Shown: in pieces, positions 33,292 to 42,216 of the stretch
How the letters are laid out: each line of letters begins with the position of its first letter
How positions within the stretch are numbered: position 1 is the first letter of the stretch
Assembly: GCF_018137965.1 (NCBI RefSeq)
Contig: NZ_CP073100.1
Coordinates: 3,731,754-3,795,753, forward strand
Reading direction: 5' to 3'
Length of the DNA stretch: 64,000 nucleotides
Origin: Luteolibacter ambystomatis
Lineage (GTDB): Bacteria > Verrucomicrobiota > Verrucomicrobiia > Verrucomicrobiales > Akkermansiaceae
Made by a program: the position numbers and the translations under genes
Notes under the pieces: model-generated
The model's database searches: none
What the model was told of the DNA's origin: nothing
Seen by the model: the letters and a program-made list of their open reading frames with translations, nothing else

Positions 33292-34353
33292 ATGATCTGG
33301 GCTTGGCTTATTTTCATTGGATTCGTGCTGCTGATGCTGGCACTCGACCTCGGCGTGTTCCACCGCAAGTCCCACGTGGTGGGGTTCAAGGAGTCGCTGG
33401 GCTGGTCGGCGGTGTGGATCACCCTCGGACTGGCGTTCTCCAGCGTGGTCTATTTCGCCTATGACCGCCACTGGTTCGGCCTCGGCATGGCGGTCGACGC
33501 GGTGGACGGCGTGATCAATAGCGGCAAGCTTGCCGCCACGAAATACCTCACCGGCTACGTGGTGGAAAAGTCGCTGAGCGTGGACAACATCTTCGTCATC
33601 GCGATGATCTTCGGCTCGCTCGCCGTGCCCGCGAAGTACCAGCACCGCGTGCTGTTCTGGGGCATCCTCGGCGCGCTGCTGCTGCGCGGCCTGATGATCG
33701 GCGTGGGCTCCGCACTCGTCGCGAACTTCCACTGGGTGCTCTACATCTTCGGCGCTTTCCTGATCTTCACCGCCATCAAGATGCTGGTGATGAAGGACAA
33801 GGAAGAGCATCCGGAGAACAATCCGCTGGTGCGCTGGCTGCGGAAATTCTTCCCGGTGACCCGTGACTATCACGGCCAGCATTTCATCGTCACCGCCGGT
33901 GAGAAGACCTCGGAGGAACCCGCGGTGTCCGGTGGCCCGATCGTGGAAGATCCGGTGGTGGCGGCGGCTCCCAAGGGCAAACGCCTGCTCACCCCGCTGG
34001 CCGTGGCGCTGGTGCTGGTGGAGTTCACCGATGTGATCTTCGCCGTCGACTCGATCCCCGCCATCTTCGCAATCACGGCCGATCCGTTCCTGGTGTTCAC
34101 CAGCAACGTCTTCGCCATTCTCGGCCTTCGTTCCCTCTATTTCGCGCTGGCGGGCATGATCGCCAAGTTCGTGTTCCTCAAGCCCGCTCTGTCGATGGTG
34201 CTGCTGGTGGTCGGCGGCAAGATGCTCGCGGCGAAGTGGCTCAAGGAACTGCTCGGTGAATCCTTCAACTTCACGATCCTGGGTGTGATCCTCGCCATCC
34301 TGGCAACAGGCGTGGTGGCCTCGCTGGTGGCGGGCAAGAAACAGGAAGCGTGA
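33292..34353 (+). CDS. TerC-family integral membrane protein
   Basis: A 353-residue protein with about eight or nine membrane helices. The TerC signatures are VEKSLSVDNIFVIAMIF and, in the second half, VEFTDVIFAVDSIPAIFAIT, each with membrane-embedded acidic residues, followed by FTSNVFAILGLRSLYFAL. A hydrophilic loop (about residues 165-235) separates the two halves. Relatives such as Alx and YkoY/MeeF export Mn2+ or contribute to tellurite resistance, so a metal-ion role is likely. ATG 33292 is the first start before helix one. No riboswitch-like leader was recognised upstream. Confidence 0.9.
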   Translation: MIWAWLIFIGFVLLMLALDLGVFHRKSHVVGFKESLGWSAVWITLGLAFSSVVYFAYDRHWFGLGMAVDAVDGVINSGKLAATKYLTGYVVEKSLSVDNIFVIAMIFGSLAVPAKYQHRVLFWGILGALLLRGLMIGVGSALVANFHWVLYIFGAFLIFTAIKMLVMKDKEEHPENNPLVRWLRKFFPVTRDYHGQHFIVTAGEKTSEEPAVSGGPIVEDPVVAAAPKGKRLLTPLAVALVLVEFTDVIFAVDSIPAIFAITADPFLVFTSNVFAILGLRSLYFALAGMIAKFVFLKPALSMVLLVVGGKMLAAKWLKELLGESFNFTILGVILAILATGVVASLVAGKKQEA

Positions 34354-34382
34354 AGTTGGGTCGGAAGCGGCGGCGCGGGGTT

Positions 34383-35345
34383 TCAATCGCCCCCGCCGCC
34401 GCAACCACCACAGCCCCCTCCTCCGCAACCGCTGCCGCAGCCGCTGCTGCATCCACTGGTGCCGCAGCTGGATCCGCCGGAGGTGTCGCCACCGTTGGTC
34501 GGCCGCGAGAGATGGCGGTTGAGGGAGTTCGCGATCGTATCCGCATCCGCGATCCCGGTGATGGCATACGCGCCCACCAGAGCGATCCCCATCGACCAAA
34601 GCGGCAAATCGGGCATGAACCCGCTTTCCCGCGAAGCTGTCGCCCGCTCCGCGCGAAGCCCCGCCAGCATCTCGCGTCCGGCCTTCGTCAAAATCCCGGC
34701 ACGGTTCAGCAGGGTCTGCATCATCGCCATCGTGACGATGAAGGTGAAGAAGAGCCCCACCGCCAGGAACACCACCGGTTTGTCCCGGCAGATTCCGATG
34801 GCCAGCTTGATGCCGCCCACCGCCATCAACAGCAGCAGCGGCCTCACCGCCTGCCAGCCTGTGCGCGATTTCTCCTTCGCGGTCGGTCGCAAGCCTGCGG
34901 CGGCGAGGCGGGTTTCAATCTCCTCCGCCCGCATCCGGCAGCAATCACAAGCCTCAGCCACGCCGATCTCCCTGCGTCCGAGCACCCGCGTCAGGAGTGC
35001 GGATTCCACCGGATGCAGGGATTCGCGCGTCGGCTTGCCTGTAGCGGCCAGATATTCTCCGGTCCACCGCTTCCTCCAGACGATCAGGTCCAGCTTCAGC
35101 AACCGCGCCACCGCGAGTTGGGTGACACGCGGCGCACCACCTGCCAGAAAGGCGATGTCGAAGGGATCGGTCAGCGTGCGCGGATTCGGTGCGCCTTCGA
35201 ACCGTTTGGCCAACCGCTCGGATCGCTGGCTGGTCCAGATCATCGCGCCGACGAAGGCCGCGAGGTAGAACACAAGGAACGCCGGGCCATTCCAATCGAA
35301 GATCGGAATCGAGGCGGGGTTCAGGGTCGTTGTCAGTGTTGTCAT
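34383..35345 (-). CDS. TIGR04222-type membrane protein with Cys/Gly-rich tail
   Basis: A 320-residue protein. One N-terminal helix (FLVFYLAAFVGAMIW) precedes a cytoplasmic-looking domain with DPFDIAFLAGGAPRVTQLAVARLLKLD. More helices follow (about 165-215 and 255-275), then a tail of about 30 residues that is nearly all Gly, Cys and Ser (CGSGCGGGGCGGC). This is the TIGR04222 layout, proteins of unknown role. It overlaps by ATGA the upstream gene for a glycine-rich-domain protein, so the pair is coupled. The tail might be a modification or metal-binding site; that is a guess. Confidence 0.75.
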   Translation of the reverse strand: MTTLTTTLNPASIPIFDWNGPAFLVFYLAAFVGAMIWTSQRSERLAKRFEGAPNPRTLTDPFDIAFLAGGAPRVTQLAVARLLKLDLIVWRKRWTGEYLAATGKPTRESLHPVESALLTRVLGRREIGVAEACDCCRMRAEEIETRLAAAGLRPTAKEKSRTGWQAVRPLLLLMAVGGIKLAIGICRDKPVVFLAVGLFFTFIVTMAMMQTLLNRAGILTKAGREMLAGLRAERATASRESGFMPDLPLWSMGIALVGAYAITGIADADTIANSLNRHLSRPTNGGDTSGGSSCGTSGCSSGCGSGCGGGGCGGCGGGGD

Positions 35346-35863
35346 GCAAAAGGCGAATGCCCGCCACGCCGGAACGGCCAGAACTTCGGCACCAGCCAGA
35401 AGCGCGCGGGCTCGAACCAACGCGCCCCGCTGCCACCGGACTTCTTCGCACCGGGTGCCGGCCACAGATCGGCCGGGGGATCTTCGTCGAAATGAAAACG
35501 GTAGCTTTCCAGCGTGCGGGAGTACCAGTCGTGGAACTTCATCCGCTCGTCCCGGCCGCCCTGAGACGGCTCGTGATGAAGATCGAATGCCAGCACCTCC
35601 CTGCACAACCGCTGCCAGTAGCTGCGGGTGTAGAGCAGGTGCAGATGCCAGGCATGATCCACCGGCTCCGAGGGGGACACCGGATGACCCGCAACCGCCG
35701 CGAGAAAAAGGAAGCGCTTGTATTCGCGAAGCACCCGTGCAGTCTCGGCGTGGGTCCAGCCCTGCTCCTTCGCGAGGCGGGCGGAGAAAGGATGGCCCGC
35801 ATCCGGCTCATCCAAGGGGAAGGCCTCCAAGCGGCTCCACAAAATCATGTGCACTTCCAGCAC
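35342..35863 (-). CDS. Glycine-rich-domain-like (GRDP/DUF1399) protein
   Basis: A 173-residue soluble protein. LVREYKRFLFLAA-like and PVDHAWHLHLLYTRSYWQRLC are the hallmark of the glycine-rich-domain-containing protein family (P-x-x-x-D-x-x-W-H-x-H), with a later WY segment. Its stop overlaps the start of the TIGR04222-type gene, a pairing I associate with these two families. The start is ATG 35863 or ATG 35848; neither has a strong ribosome site. Molecular function is unknown. Confidence 0.7.
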   Translation of the reverse strand: MLEVHMILWSRLEAFPLDEPDAGHPFSARLAKEQGWTHAETARVLREYKRFLFLAAVAGHPVSPSEPVDHAWHLHLLYTRSYWQRLCREVLAFDLHHEPSQGGRDERMKFHDWYSRTLESYRFHFDEDPPADLWPAPGAKKSGGSGARWFEPARFWLVPKFWPFRRGGHSPFA

Positions 35864-36243
35864 GTCTCCCGTCTAACGGGTTGCCCGATTCCGAACAAGT
35901 GAGTGGTTTCCACACACAAGCGTGTCTCCGCGATTGACCGGATACGCCGGAGAGATAAGGTGTTCGTTCCTTCATGCGTCACTGATCCCCCAGTCTTGTC
36001 CGCCGTCGTTCCCTCATCCGGGAGCCAGCGGGCCTGTGTCTGGAAAATCCCGAAGTGTATGTCCGGCTGCACGTTTGCAGCCGCGGTGCGGTGGTATGTG
36101 CCATTCCGCTTCGCTCTCCTTACGGGTTTTTCGCGCGCACATATCGCGCCCTTTTTCCTCATGAACTCCGATCGATCCGAATCTTCAGACCATGCCAGCA
36201 TTCCGCACGCGGGCTCCTTTGAATCCACCACTCCCCTTATCCC
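35864..36243. other. 380-bp intergenic stretch without a gene
   Basis: Open frames here carry no family motif and overlap a flanking gene. The stretch is less GC-rich than its surroundings and contains a short hairpin (CGGCTGC-acgttt-GCAGCCG, near 36063). It separates divergent genes, so it must hold promoters for both, but no good -35/-10 pair was identified. Confidence 0.4.
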
Positions 36244-37173
36244 ATGAACCCCCACCGAGATCCGAAATACGCGGCCGAGAAACGCTTGCGCGCCCTCGAG
36301 CTCGAAAGCCGCCGTTTGTGGCGGCTCAAACATGACACCCCTCTTGTCCCCCTTGAAACTCCCTACCCACGGGGGTGGATCCGCTGGCTCGAGTGGACTC
36401 CAGAAGCCATGAGGCGCTCTGATGCCTCCAAACTCCATGAGGTCCTTCCTCTGATCCAGAATCGCGAATGGTCTAGGTGGAGTGACTTCACGCACTATGA
36501 CCGCATCCTGAGGAGAAGGGATGATCCGGGGCACGGTCCCCGGAAGTTCTCCCTGAAAGAATTCAAGCGCCTCCATGTCCGGCAGGGCCTGAGAGTCTAT
36601 TTCGAAACCCACCGGCGCATCCCGTTGAATACACCCGGGTATTTCGCGGAACTAAAAAAGATCAGTTGGGGTGGATTCATCCGCTTCCGCCATCCCGAAT
36701 ATCTGGTTTCAAAAAAGGCGCCTTACATGGTGACCCATCAGGTTGTCCTGTTGCCTGAGGTGGAATCCCGTCTCAGCGAAATCGAACGAATCATCGATTG
36801 TCAGGGAGGGCATCGCAAAATCCTCCGAATCTTCGGTGAACGCGACTGGTATCGGGTTCCATTCGATCGCTACAAACGACTCAACCGAATCCATCTGAAG
36901 GAAATGAGGGAGGCAAAAGAGCAATGGTTCATGGAACAAGGCGCGGCGCGATCCGCGCCTTTTTCTTTGCCCGCGTGGCAGCCCGGCCGCATCCTCCCGC
37001 CGTGGACGACTTGTTTGCCAAACCGAAACCTGCGGAGCCGAAGGCGCTTTCGGTCACGCAGTTGCTGCGGCGCATCAAGAACGTCATCGAAGTCCAGGTC
37101 GGCGAGCTGTGGATCGAGGGCGAGGTTTCCAATCTCAAAAAACAGGCCAGCGGCCATTGGTACTTCTCGCTGA
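36244..37173 (+). CDS. Unknown protein; frame runs through a terminator into xseA
   Basis: The frame encodes up to 309 residues. The first about 230 are basic and rich in Arg, Trp and Tyr (WIRWLEWTPEAMRR, GGFIRFRHPEYLVS, DWYRVPFDRYKRLNRI) and look like a genuine soluble, perhaps nucleic-acid-binding, protein. I recognise no family. An intrinsic terminator begins at 36938, yet the frame has no stop there and continues for 170 bp through the start of xseA in another frame, where the sequence becomes low-complexity Ser/Arg. The natural end is therefore probably near 36940, and the stop was lost or a frameshift occurred. Base composition is lower in GC than the neighbours, hinting at transfer. 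Confidence 0.5.
   Translation: MNPHRDPKYAAEKRLRALELESRRLWRLKHDTPLVPLETPYPRGWIRWLEWTPEAMRRSDASKLHEVLPLIQNREWSRWSDFTHYDRILRRRDDPGHGPRKFSLKEFKRLHVRQGLRVYFETHRRIPLNTPGYFAELKKISWGGFIRFRHPEYLVSKKAPYMVTHQVVLLPEVESRLSEIERIIDCQGGHRKILRIFGERDWYRVPFDRYKRLNRIHLKEMREAKEQWFMEQGAARSAPFSLPAWQPGRILPPWTTCLPNRNLRSRRRFRSRSCCGASRTSSKSRSASCGSRARFPISKNRPAAIGTSR
36938..36965 (+). terminator. Intrinsic terminator inside the unknown gene's frame
   Basis: GGCGCGG-cgcgat-CCGCGCC followed by TTTTT, plus-strand orientation. It lies just before the GTG of xseA (37002), so xseA needs its own promoter or read-through. Confidence 0.75.
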
Positions 37174-38381
37174 AGGACGAGGGCGCGCAGATCCAGTGCG
37201 CGATGTTCGGCGCACGGAAGCGCCAGGGCCATGAAGCCTTGGAAGACGGAGCCAAGGTCCGCGTGTTCGCGGAGGCCAGCGTCTATGAAGCCCGCGGCCA
37301 GCTCCAGATCATCGTCCAGAAGGCGGAGCGAGCCGGACTCGGCGATCTCCAGGCCCGCTTCGAGGCCTTGAAGCGGAAGCTCCACGCCGAGGGCCTCTTC
37401 GATGCGGAGCGCAAGAAGCCGCTGCCGAAGTTTCCACGCCTCGTCGGCATCGTGACCTCCGACACCGGCGCGGCAATCCGCGATATTCTCAACGTCATCG
37501 AACGCCGCGCGCCATGGGTGCAGCCGGTGCTGATGCCCGTCCGCGTCCAGGGCAAGGGCGCGGAGTTTGAAATCGCCCGCGCCATCGAGCGCATGGCGAA
37601 CCCGGAGCAACATGGCATTCCGCGCTGCGATGTGCTGATCGTGGGTCGCGGTGGCGGCTCGATCGAGGACCTATGGTGCTTCAATGAGGAAATCGTGGCC
37701 CGCGCCATCGCCGCCTCTGTGATTCCGATCATTTCGGCAGTCGGCCATGAGATCGATTTCACCATCGCCGATTTCGTGGCGGACCTGCGCGCGCCCACTC
37801 CCAGTGCCGCCGCCGAACTCGCCGTCCCGGATGGTGCGGAGCTCATCGCACGACTCACCCAGATGGGCCGCCGCATGAACCGTCAGGTCTTGGAACGGCT
37901 CCTGACCGCCACCCGCGCACTGGATGCTCTCAAGCGCGGTCCTCTCCAGCGTGGCGGCGAACGCCTGCTGCGCGAGCCCAGCCAGCGGGTCGATTCCCTG
38001 CGCGCGCGACTCGACCGTGTTGTCGCCGCAACATTGGATGCGAAGGCAGCGAGCTTCGCCGAAGCCCGTGCCAACCACCGCGCCCATCACCCGGCAAAGG
38101 TGCTGGAACGCCGGACCGAACGTGTCGCCGTACTCGGCAAGCAACTCCTCCGGCTGGTGAGCGAAGGCATCGAAACCCGCCAACGGCGGCTCGCCCACGT
38201 GGCGGGGCTGCTCCGAACCCTCGGCCCGGATTCCGCGTTCCAGAGAGGATTCACCATTACCCTTGATGAACAAGGGCATCTCATCCGCTCCGCCACAACG
38301 GTGGTGAAGGGAAGCATGATCCTCACCCGCTTTGCGGACGGCGAGGTTTCCAGCGTCGTGAACCACGACACCTCCCCATAA
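37002..38381 (+). CDS. xseA: Exodeoxyribonuclease VII large subunit
   Basis: A 459-residue nuclease subunit. The N-terminal OB-fold (ALSVTQLLRRIKNVIEVQVGELWIEGEVSN, about residues 14-43) binds DNA. The catalytic core has GIVTSDTGAAIRDILNVIERRAP, VGRGGGSIEDLWCFNEE and SAVGHEIDFTIADFVADLRAPTPSAAAE. A coiled-coil region and the family C-terminus RGFTITLDEQGHLI follow. GTG 37002 was chosen because the upstream part of the frame overlaps a terminator and the previous gene. No xseB is adjacent. It ends in a bidirectional terminator shared with the convergent lipoprotein gene. Confidence 0.93.
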   Translation: MDDLFAKPKPAEPKALSVTQLLRRIKNVIEVQVGELWIEGEVSNLKKQASGHWYFSLKDEGAQIQCAMFGARKRQGHEALEDGAKVRVFAEASVYEARGQLQIIVQKAERAGLGDLQARFEALKRKLHAEGLFDAERKKPLPKFPRLVGIVTSDTGAAIRDILNVIERRAPWVQPVLMPVRVQGKGAEFEIARAIERMANPEQHGIPRCDVLIVGRGGGSIEDLWCFNEEIVARAIAASVIPIISAVGHEIDFTIADFVADLRAPTPSAAAELAVPDGAELIARLTQMGRRMNRQVLERLLTATRALDALKRGPLQRGGERLLREPSQRVDSLRARLDRVVAATLDAKAASFAEARANHRAHHPAKVLERRTERVAVLGKQLLRLVSEGIETRQRRLAHVAGLLRTLGPDSAFQRGFTITLDEQGHLIRSATTVVKGSMILTRFADGEVSSVVNHDTSP

Positions 38382-38385
38382 AAAA

Positions 38386-38411
38386 TCCTCCGGCGGCGGA
38401 CCACCGGAGGA
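38386..38411. terminator. Bidirectional terminator between xseA and lipoprotein genes
   Basis: TCCTCCGG-cggcggacca-CCGGAGGA, preceded by AAAAA and followed by TAAAAAAC, so there are T-runs in both orientations. It lies between the convergent xseA and the lipoprotein gene. Confidence 0.75.
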
Positions 38412-38433
38412 CTAAAAAACAAACAGCATCCGA

Positions 38434-38817
38434 TCAGTTGATCGGTGTTACCGGGATGTCCTTCTTGCCAAAAACCGCCATACCCGGACCCGCCTTCACG
38501 AAAATCTGATCCGGCTGCACTTTCTTCTTCTCCCACCGGATTCCAGCGGTGGCTCCATAGCGGAGACCCGAGTCAAAAACGCGCACCTGCGCGTTCTGCG
38601 GATAGTAGTAAAAGGCATCCTTGTCCTCCTTCTCCGGCTGATAAACTGCTTTCGGGAACGAGTATTTTTTCAACAGGATCCCATCACCCCATGTGAATTC
38701 ATTCACCCGCAACCCTTTCGCCTGCGGGGTCGAGGTGATGGCTTGAGGACGTGGCCCACAGGACACGACCAACGCCGTGGCGGCGAACACCAGTGGCAAG
38801 TTGATCAAGCGGTGCAT
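38434..38817 (-). CDS. Small lipoprotein, unknown function
   Basis: A 127-residue protein with a lipoprotein signal (LVFAATALVVSC, Cys about 20). The mature part has GDGILLKKYSFPKAVYQPEKEDKDAFYYYPQNAQVRV and no family I recognise. It directly follows another lipoprotein gene (1-bp gap) and is probably co-transcribed. Envelope localisation is inferred from the lipobox only. Confidence 0.7.
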   Translation of the reverse strand: MHRLINLPLVFAATALVVSCGPRPQAITSTPQAKGLRVNEFTWGDGILLKKYSFPKAVYQPEKEDKDAFYYYPQNAQVRVFDSGLRYGATAGIRWEKKKVQPDQIFVKAGPGMAVFGKKDIPVTPIN

Positions 38818-38818
38818 G

Positions 38819-39313
38819 TCAGTTGAGGGCTACAAGCTTCTGCTGGACTTCGGCCGGCAACGTGTTGCGGTCGACGATGTGGAGCTTCTGCCCATGGCCA
38901 TTGTCGAGGGAGGCAAGGGGCGAAAGATTCGCGGTGACGGATTCGTCCAACCTCCACATCGCGCCCGAGGAGGGGTCGACCGCCAGCATGCCGATCAGGC
39001 CGCCCGGAAGGATAAGATTACCCATATACCATCCATTCATGTTGGCCGCGATATGCAGAGTCTGTTTCGGATATCCCTTCTTGGATACTTCCACCACATA
39101 GGCAGCCGGTCGGAAGTAGCCAAAAGAGGAGGGCAGGGTCAAGGTGGTGGGGGTCACTCCGCGGTGAACCGTTTCACCGTTTTCCTTTTTGATCACCAGC
39201 TCGGCTCCAGACGGATTGCTGTTGAAAGTAACCGGCCAGTGGGACTTGCTGACGATGGTCGCACAGCTTGTGAAAAGGACGCAGGGGAGACAAACAAACA
39301 ATTTGAACTTCAT
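38819..39313 (-). CDS. Lipoprotein with PEGA-like domain
   Basis: A 164-residue protein with lipobox LFTSC. The core FNSNPSGAELVIKKENGETVHRGVTPTTLTLPSSFGYFRPAAYVVEVSKKGY fits the PEGA-type surface repeat (P-x-G-A-x-V...G-x-T-P-x-x-x-x-L) found in envelope lipoproteins. A hydrophobic segment NLILPGGLIGMLAVDPSSGAMWRL follows and is common in this lipoprotein family. It heads the two-gene operon that ends at 38434 and is divergent from sucC. Role unknown. Confidence 0.7.
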   Translation of the reverse strand: MKFKLFVCLPCVLFTSCATIVSKSHWPVTFNSNPSGAELVIKKENGETVHRGVTPTTLTLPSSFGYFRPAAYVVEVSKKGYPKQTLHIAANMNGWYMGNLILPGGLIGMLAVDPSSGAMWRLDESVTANLSPLASLDNGHGQKLHIVDRNTLPAEVQQKLVALN

Positions 39314-39502
39314 GTCGCGCGGACGCTGCTGTTAGCCAACGACGGCAGTCAACCCAAATGCTGGAATGACAGCATTTTTCACATGATTTTCATGAAAGGG
39401 AGCTGCCGGAAACCTCATCTCCTCGTCTGAGACGGACTTTGTCAGTTTCTACGGATCTCCGGACTATTCCCGACAAGCGCCCTTTTCCGGGGTCCCTTTT
39501 CC

Positions 39503-39530
39503 TTGACCCGTCGGGCTGGTCCCCTAGCGT
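39503..39530 (+). promoter_or_regulatory. Candidate promoter of the suc operon
   Basis: TTGACC at 39503-39508, a 16 bp spacer and TAGCGT at 39525-39530. The predicted start would leave about 14 bp before the sucC ATG, with no clear ribosome-binding site. Confidence 0.4.
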
Positions 39531-39550
39531 CGCGCCGATTCCCGAAAGCC

Positions 39551-40732
<1,182 letters not shown>

Positions 40733-40753
40733 AATCGAACCTTCCGGCAAGCC

Positions 40754-41155
40754 ATGAGCGGAATCGGAATCAAGGAAGCGGCCTTCACCGGCTACCCGGC
40801 CACGGATATGTCCGCAGCCCGGAAGTTCTACGGTGAAATCCTCGGACTGCCGGAAGGCATGGTCTTTGAACACGAGGGCGTCGTCGGCTGGGTGGAGTAT
40901 TCCATCACGGGCGGCCATACCCTCGCGATCACCCAGGCCAATGACCAATGGCAGCCCAGCCCGAACGGCGGCGGCCTCTGCTTCGAAGTGGAGGACCTCG
41001 ATGCCGCCGTGGCGAACCTGGACCAGCAGGGCGTGACCATCGTCCTCCCGGTCCAGGAATTCCCCGTCTGCCGCCTCGCCCTGATCGCCGATCCCTCCGG
41101 GAACACCATCGCGCTTCATCAGAAGAAGCCGAATCATCCCGAGTGCTCCTGCTGA
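40754..41155 (+). CDS. VOC/glyoxalase-family protein between sucC and sucD
   Basis: A 133-residue protein with one vicinal-oxygen-chelate fold: [23 protein letters not shown] at the start, [16 protein letters not shown] in the middle, [23 protein letters not shown], and [18 protein letters not shown] at the end. The metal-ligand pattern is partly visible (the late E-x-E is replaced by D-P-S-G-N-x-x-x-L-H). Homologues include glyoxalases and methylmalonyl-CoA epimerases, but the sequence is the generic small VOC type. It is 21 bp after sucC and 29 bp before sucD, so it is probably in the same transcript. Confidence 0.8.
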   Translation: MSGIGIKEAAFTGYPATDMSAARKFYGEILGLPEGMVFEHEGVVGWVEYSITGGHTLAITQANDQWQPSPNGGGLCFEVEDLDAAVANLDQQGVTIVLPVQEFPVCRLALIADPSGNTIALHQKKPNHPECSC

Positions 41156-41184
41156 ACCACTGAATCCTTCAACCCACTTTTCCC

Positions 41185-42081
41185 ATGTCCATTCTCGTTG
41201 ACGAAAACACCAAGCTCCTTGTCCAGGGGATCACCGGCAGCTTCGGCGCGCGCCACGCGTCGCTCTCGCTCGCCTACGGCACCAAGCTCGTGGCCGGCGT
41301 GACGCCGGGCAAGGGCGGCCAGAAGTTCGAGGACGTCGTGCCGATCTTCGACACCGTCTCGCAGGCCGTGAATGAAACCGGCGCGACCGCGTCCGCCATC
41401 TTCGTGCCGCCGCCATTCGCCGCCGATGCCATCCTCGAAGCCGCCGACGCCGGCGTGGAACTCATCGTCTGTATCACCGAAGGCATTCCGGTGATGGACA
41501 TGATGCGCGTGAAGGACGCCCTGCGTGGCTCCAAGTCCCGCCTCATCGGCCCGAACTGCCCCGGTCTCGTGACCCCGGGCCGTGGCGAGAAATCGCACGG
41601 CGGCTGCCGCATCGGCATCGCTCCGGGCTACATCCACAAGCGCGGCAATGTGGGCGTGGTTTCCCGCTCCGGCACCCTCACCTATGAGGCCGTATGGCAG
41701 CTCACGCAGCTCGGCTACGGCCAGAGCACCTGCGTCGGCATCGGTGGTGACCCGATCAACGGCACCAACCACCTCGACGTGCTCGAGATGTTCAACAACG
41801 ACCCGGAAACCGAAGCCATCATCATGATCGGCGAAATCGGTGGCTCGGCCGAAGTCGACGCCGCCCGCTGGGCCAAGGAGAACTGCAAAAAGCCGATCGC
41901 CGGTTTCATCGCCGGTGCCACCGCACCTCCGGGACGCCGCATGGGCCACGCCGGTGCGATCGTCGGCGGTGAGGAAGACACCGCGCAGGCCAAGAAGCGC
42001 ATCCTCGCCGAGTGCGGCATCGCCGTCGCCGAGACCCCGAGCGACATGGCGAAGACCCTGCTCGAGCGCTGGGGCAAGTAA
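41185..42081 (+). CDS. sucD: Succinate-CoA ligase, alpha subunit
   Basis: A 298-residue CoA-binding subunit. It has [21 protein letters not shown] (CoA loop), [24 protein letters not shown] and [16 protein letters not shown]. The phosphohistidine is in [10 protein letters not shown] (His255). Residue agreement is strong over the full length. Start ATG 41185 is preceded by a moderate spacing without a clear Shine-Dalgarno sequence. A strong terminator follows, so sucC, the VOC gene and sucD form one operon. Confidence 0.96.
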   Translation: MSILVDENTKLLVQGITGSFGARHASLSLAYGTKLVAGVTPGKGGQKFEDVVPIFDTVSQAVNETGATASAIFVPPPFAADAILEAADAGVELIVCITEGIPVMDMMRVKDALRGSKSRLIGPNCPGLVTPGRGEKSHGGCRIGIAPGYIHKRGNVGVVSRSGTLTYEAVWQLTQLGYGQSTCVGIGGDPINGTNHLDVLEMFNNDPETEAIIMIGEIGGSAEVDAARWAKENCKKPIAGFIAGATAPPGRRMGHAGAIVGGEEDTAQAKKRILAECGIAVAETPSDMAKTLLERWGK

Positions 42082-42106
42082 GCCTCCGCTTCAGATCATC
42101 ATCACG

Positions 42107-42140
42107 AAAAAGCCGGTGGGGAAACCCACCGGCTTTTTCT
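42107..42140. terminator. Terminator of the suc operon
   Basis: AAAAAGCCGGTGGG-gaaa-CCCACCGGCTTTTT, a near-perfect palindrome with T-runs in both directions. It ends sucD and can also act against the convergent permease operon. Confidence 0.92.
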
Positions 42141-42153
42141 TTGGCTGCCATTC

Positions 42154-42197
42154 GCTGTAGTCGGAGCGCGGACTTCAGTCCGCGCTCCGACTACAGC
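42154..42197. repeat. Perfect 44-bp palindrome, REP-like
   Basis: Arms of 20 bp (GCTGTAGTCGGAGCGCGGAC and its exact complement) around TTCA. It starts 14 bp after the suc terminator and ends 19 bp before the stop of the convergent permease gene. There is no T-run, so it is a REP-type element rather than a second terminator. Confidence 0.85.
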
Positions 42198-42216
42198 AAA
42201 CAACTCCTTTCCAGGA

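Noticed and set aside
35845..36612. Minus-strand frame across the 380-bp spacer and the unknown gene
   Set aside because: It would overlap a better plus-strand frame and includes low-quality sequence without motifs.
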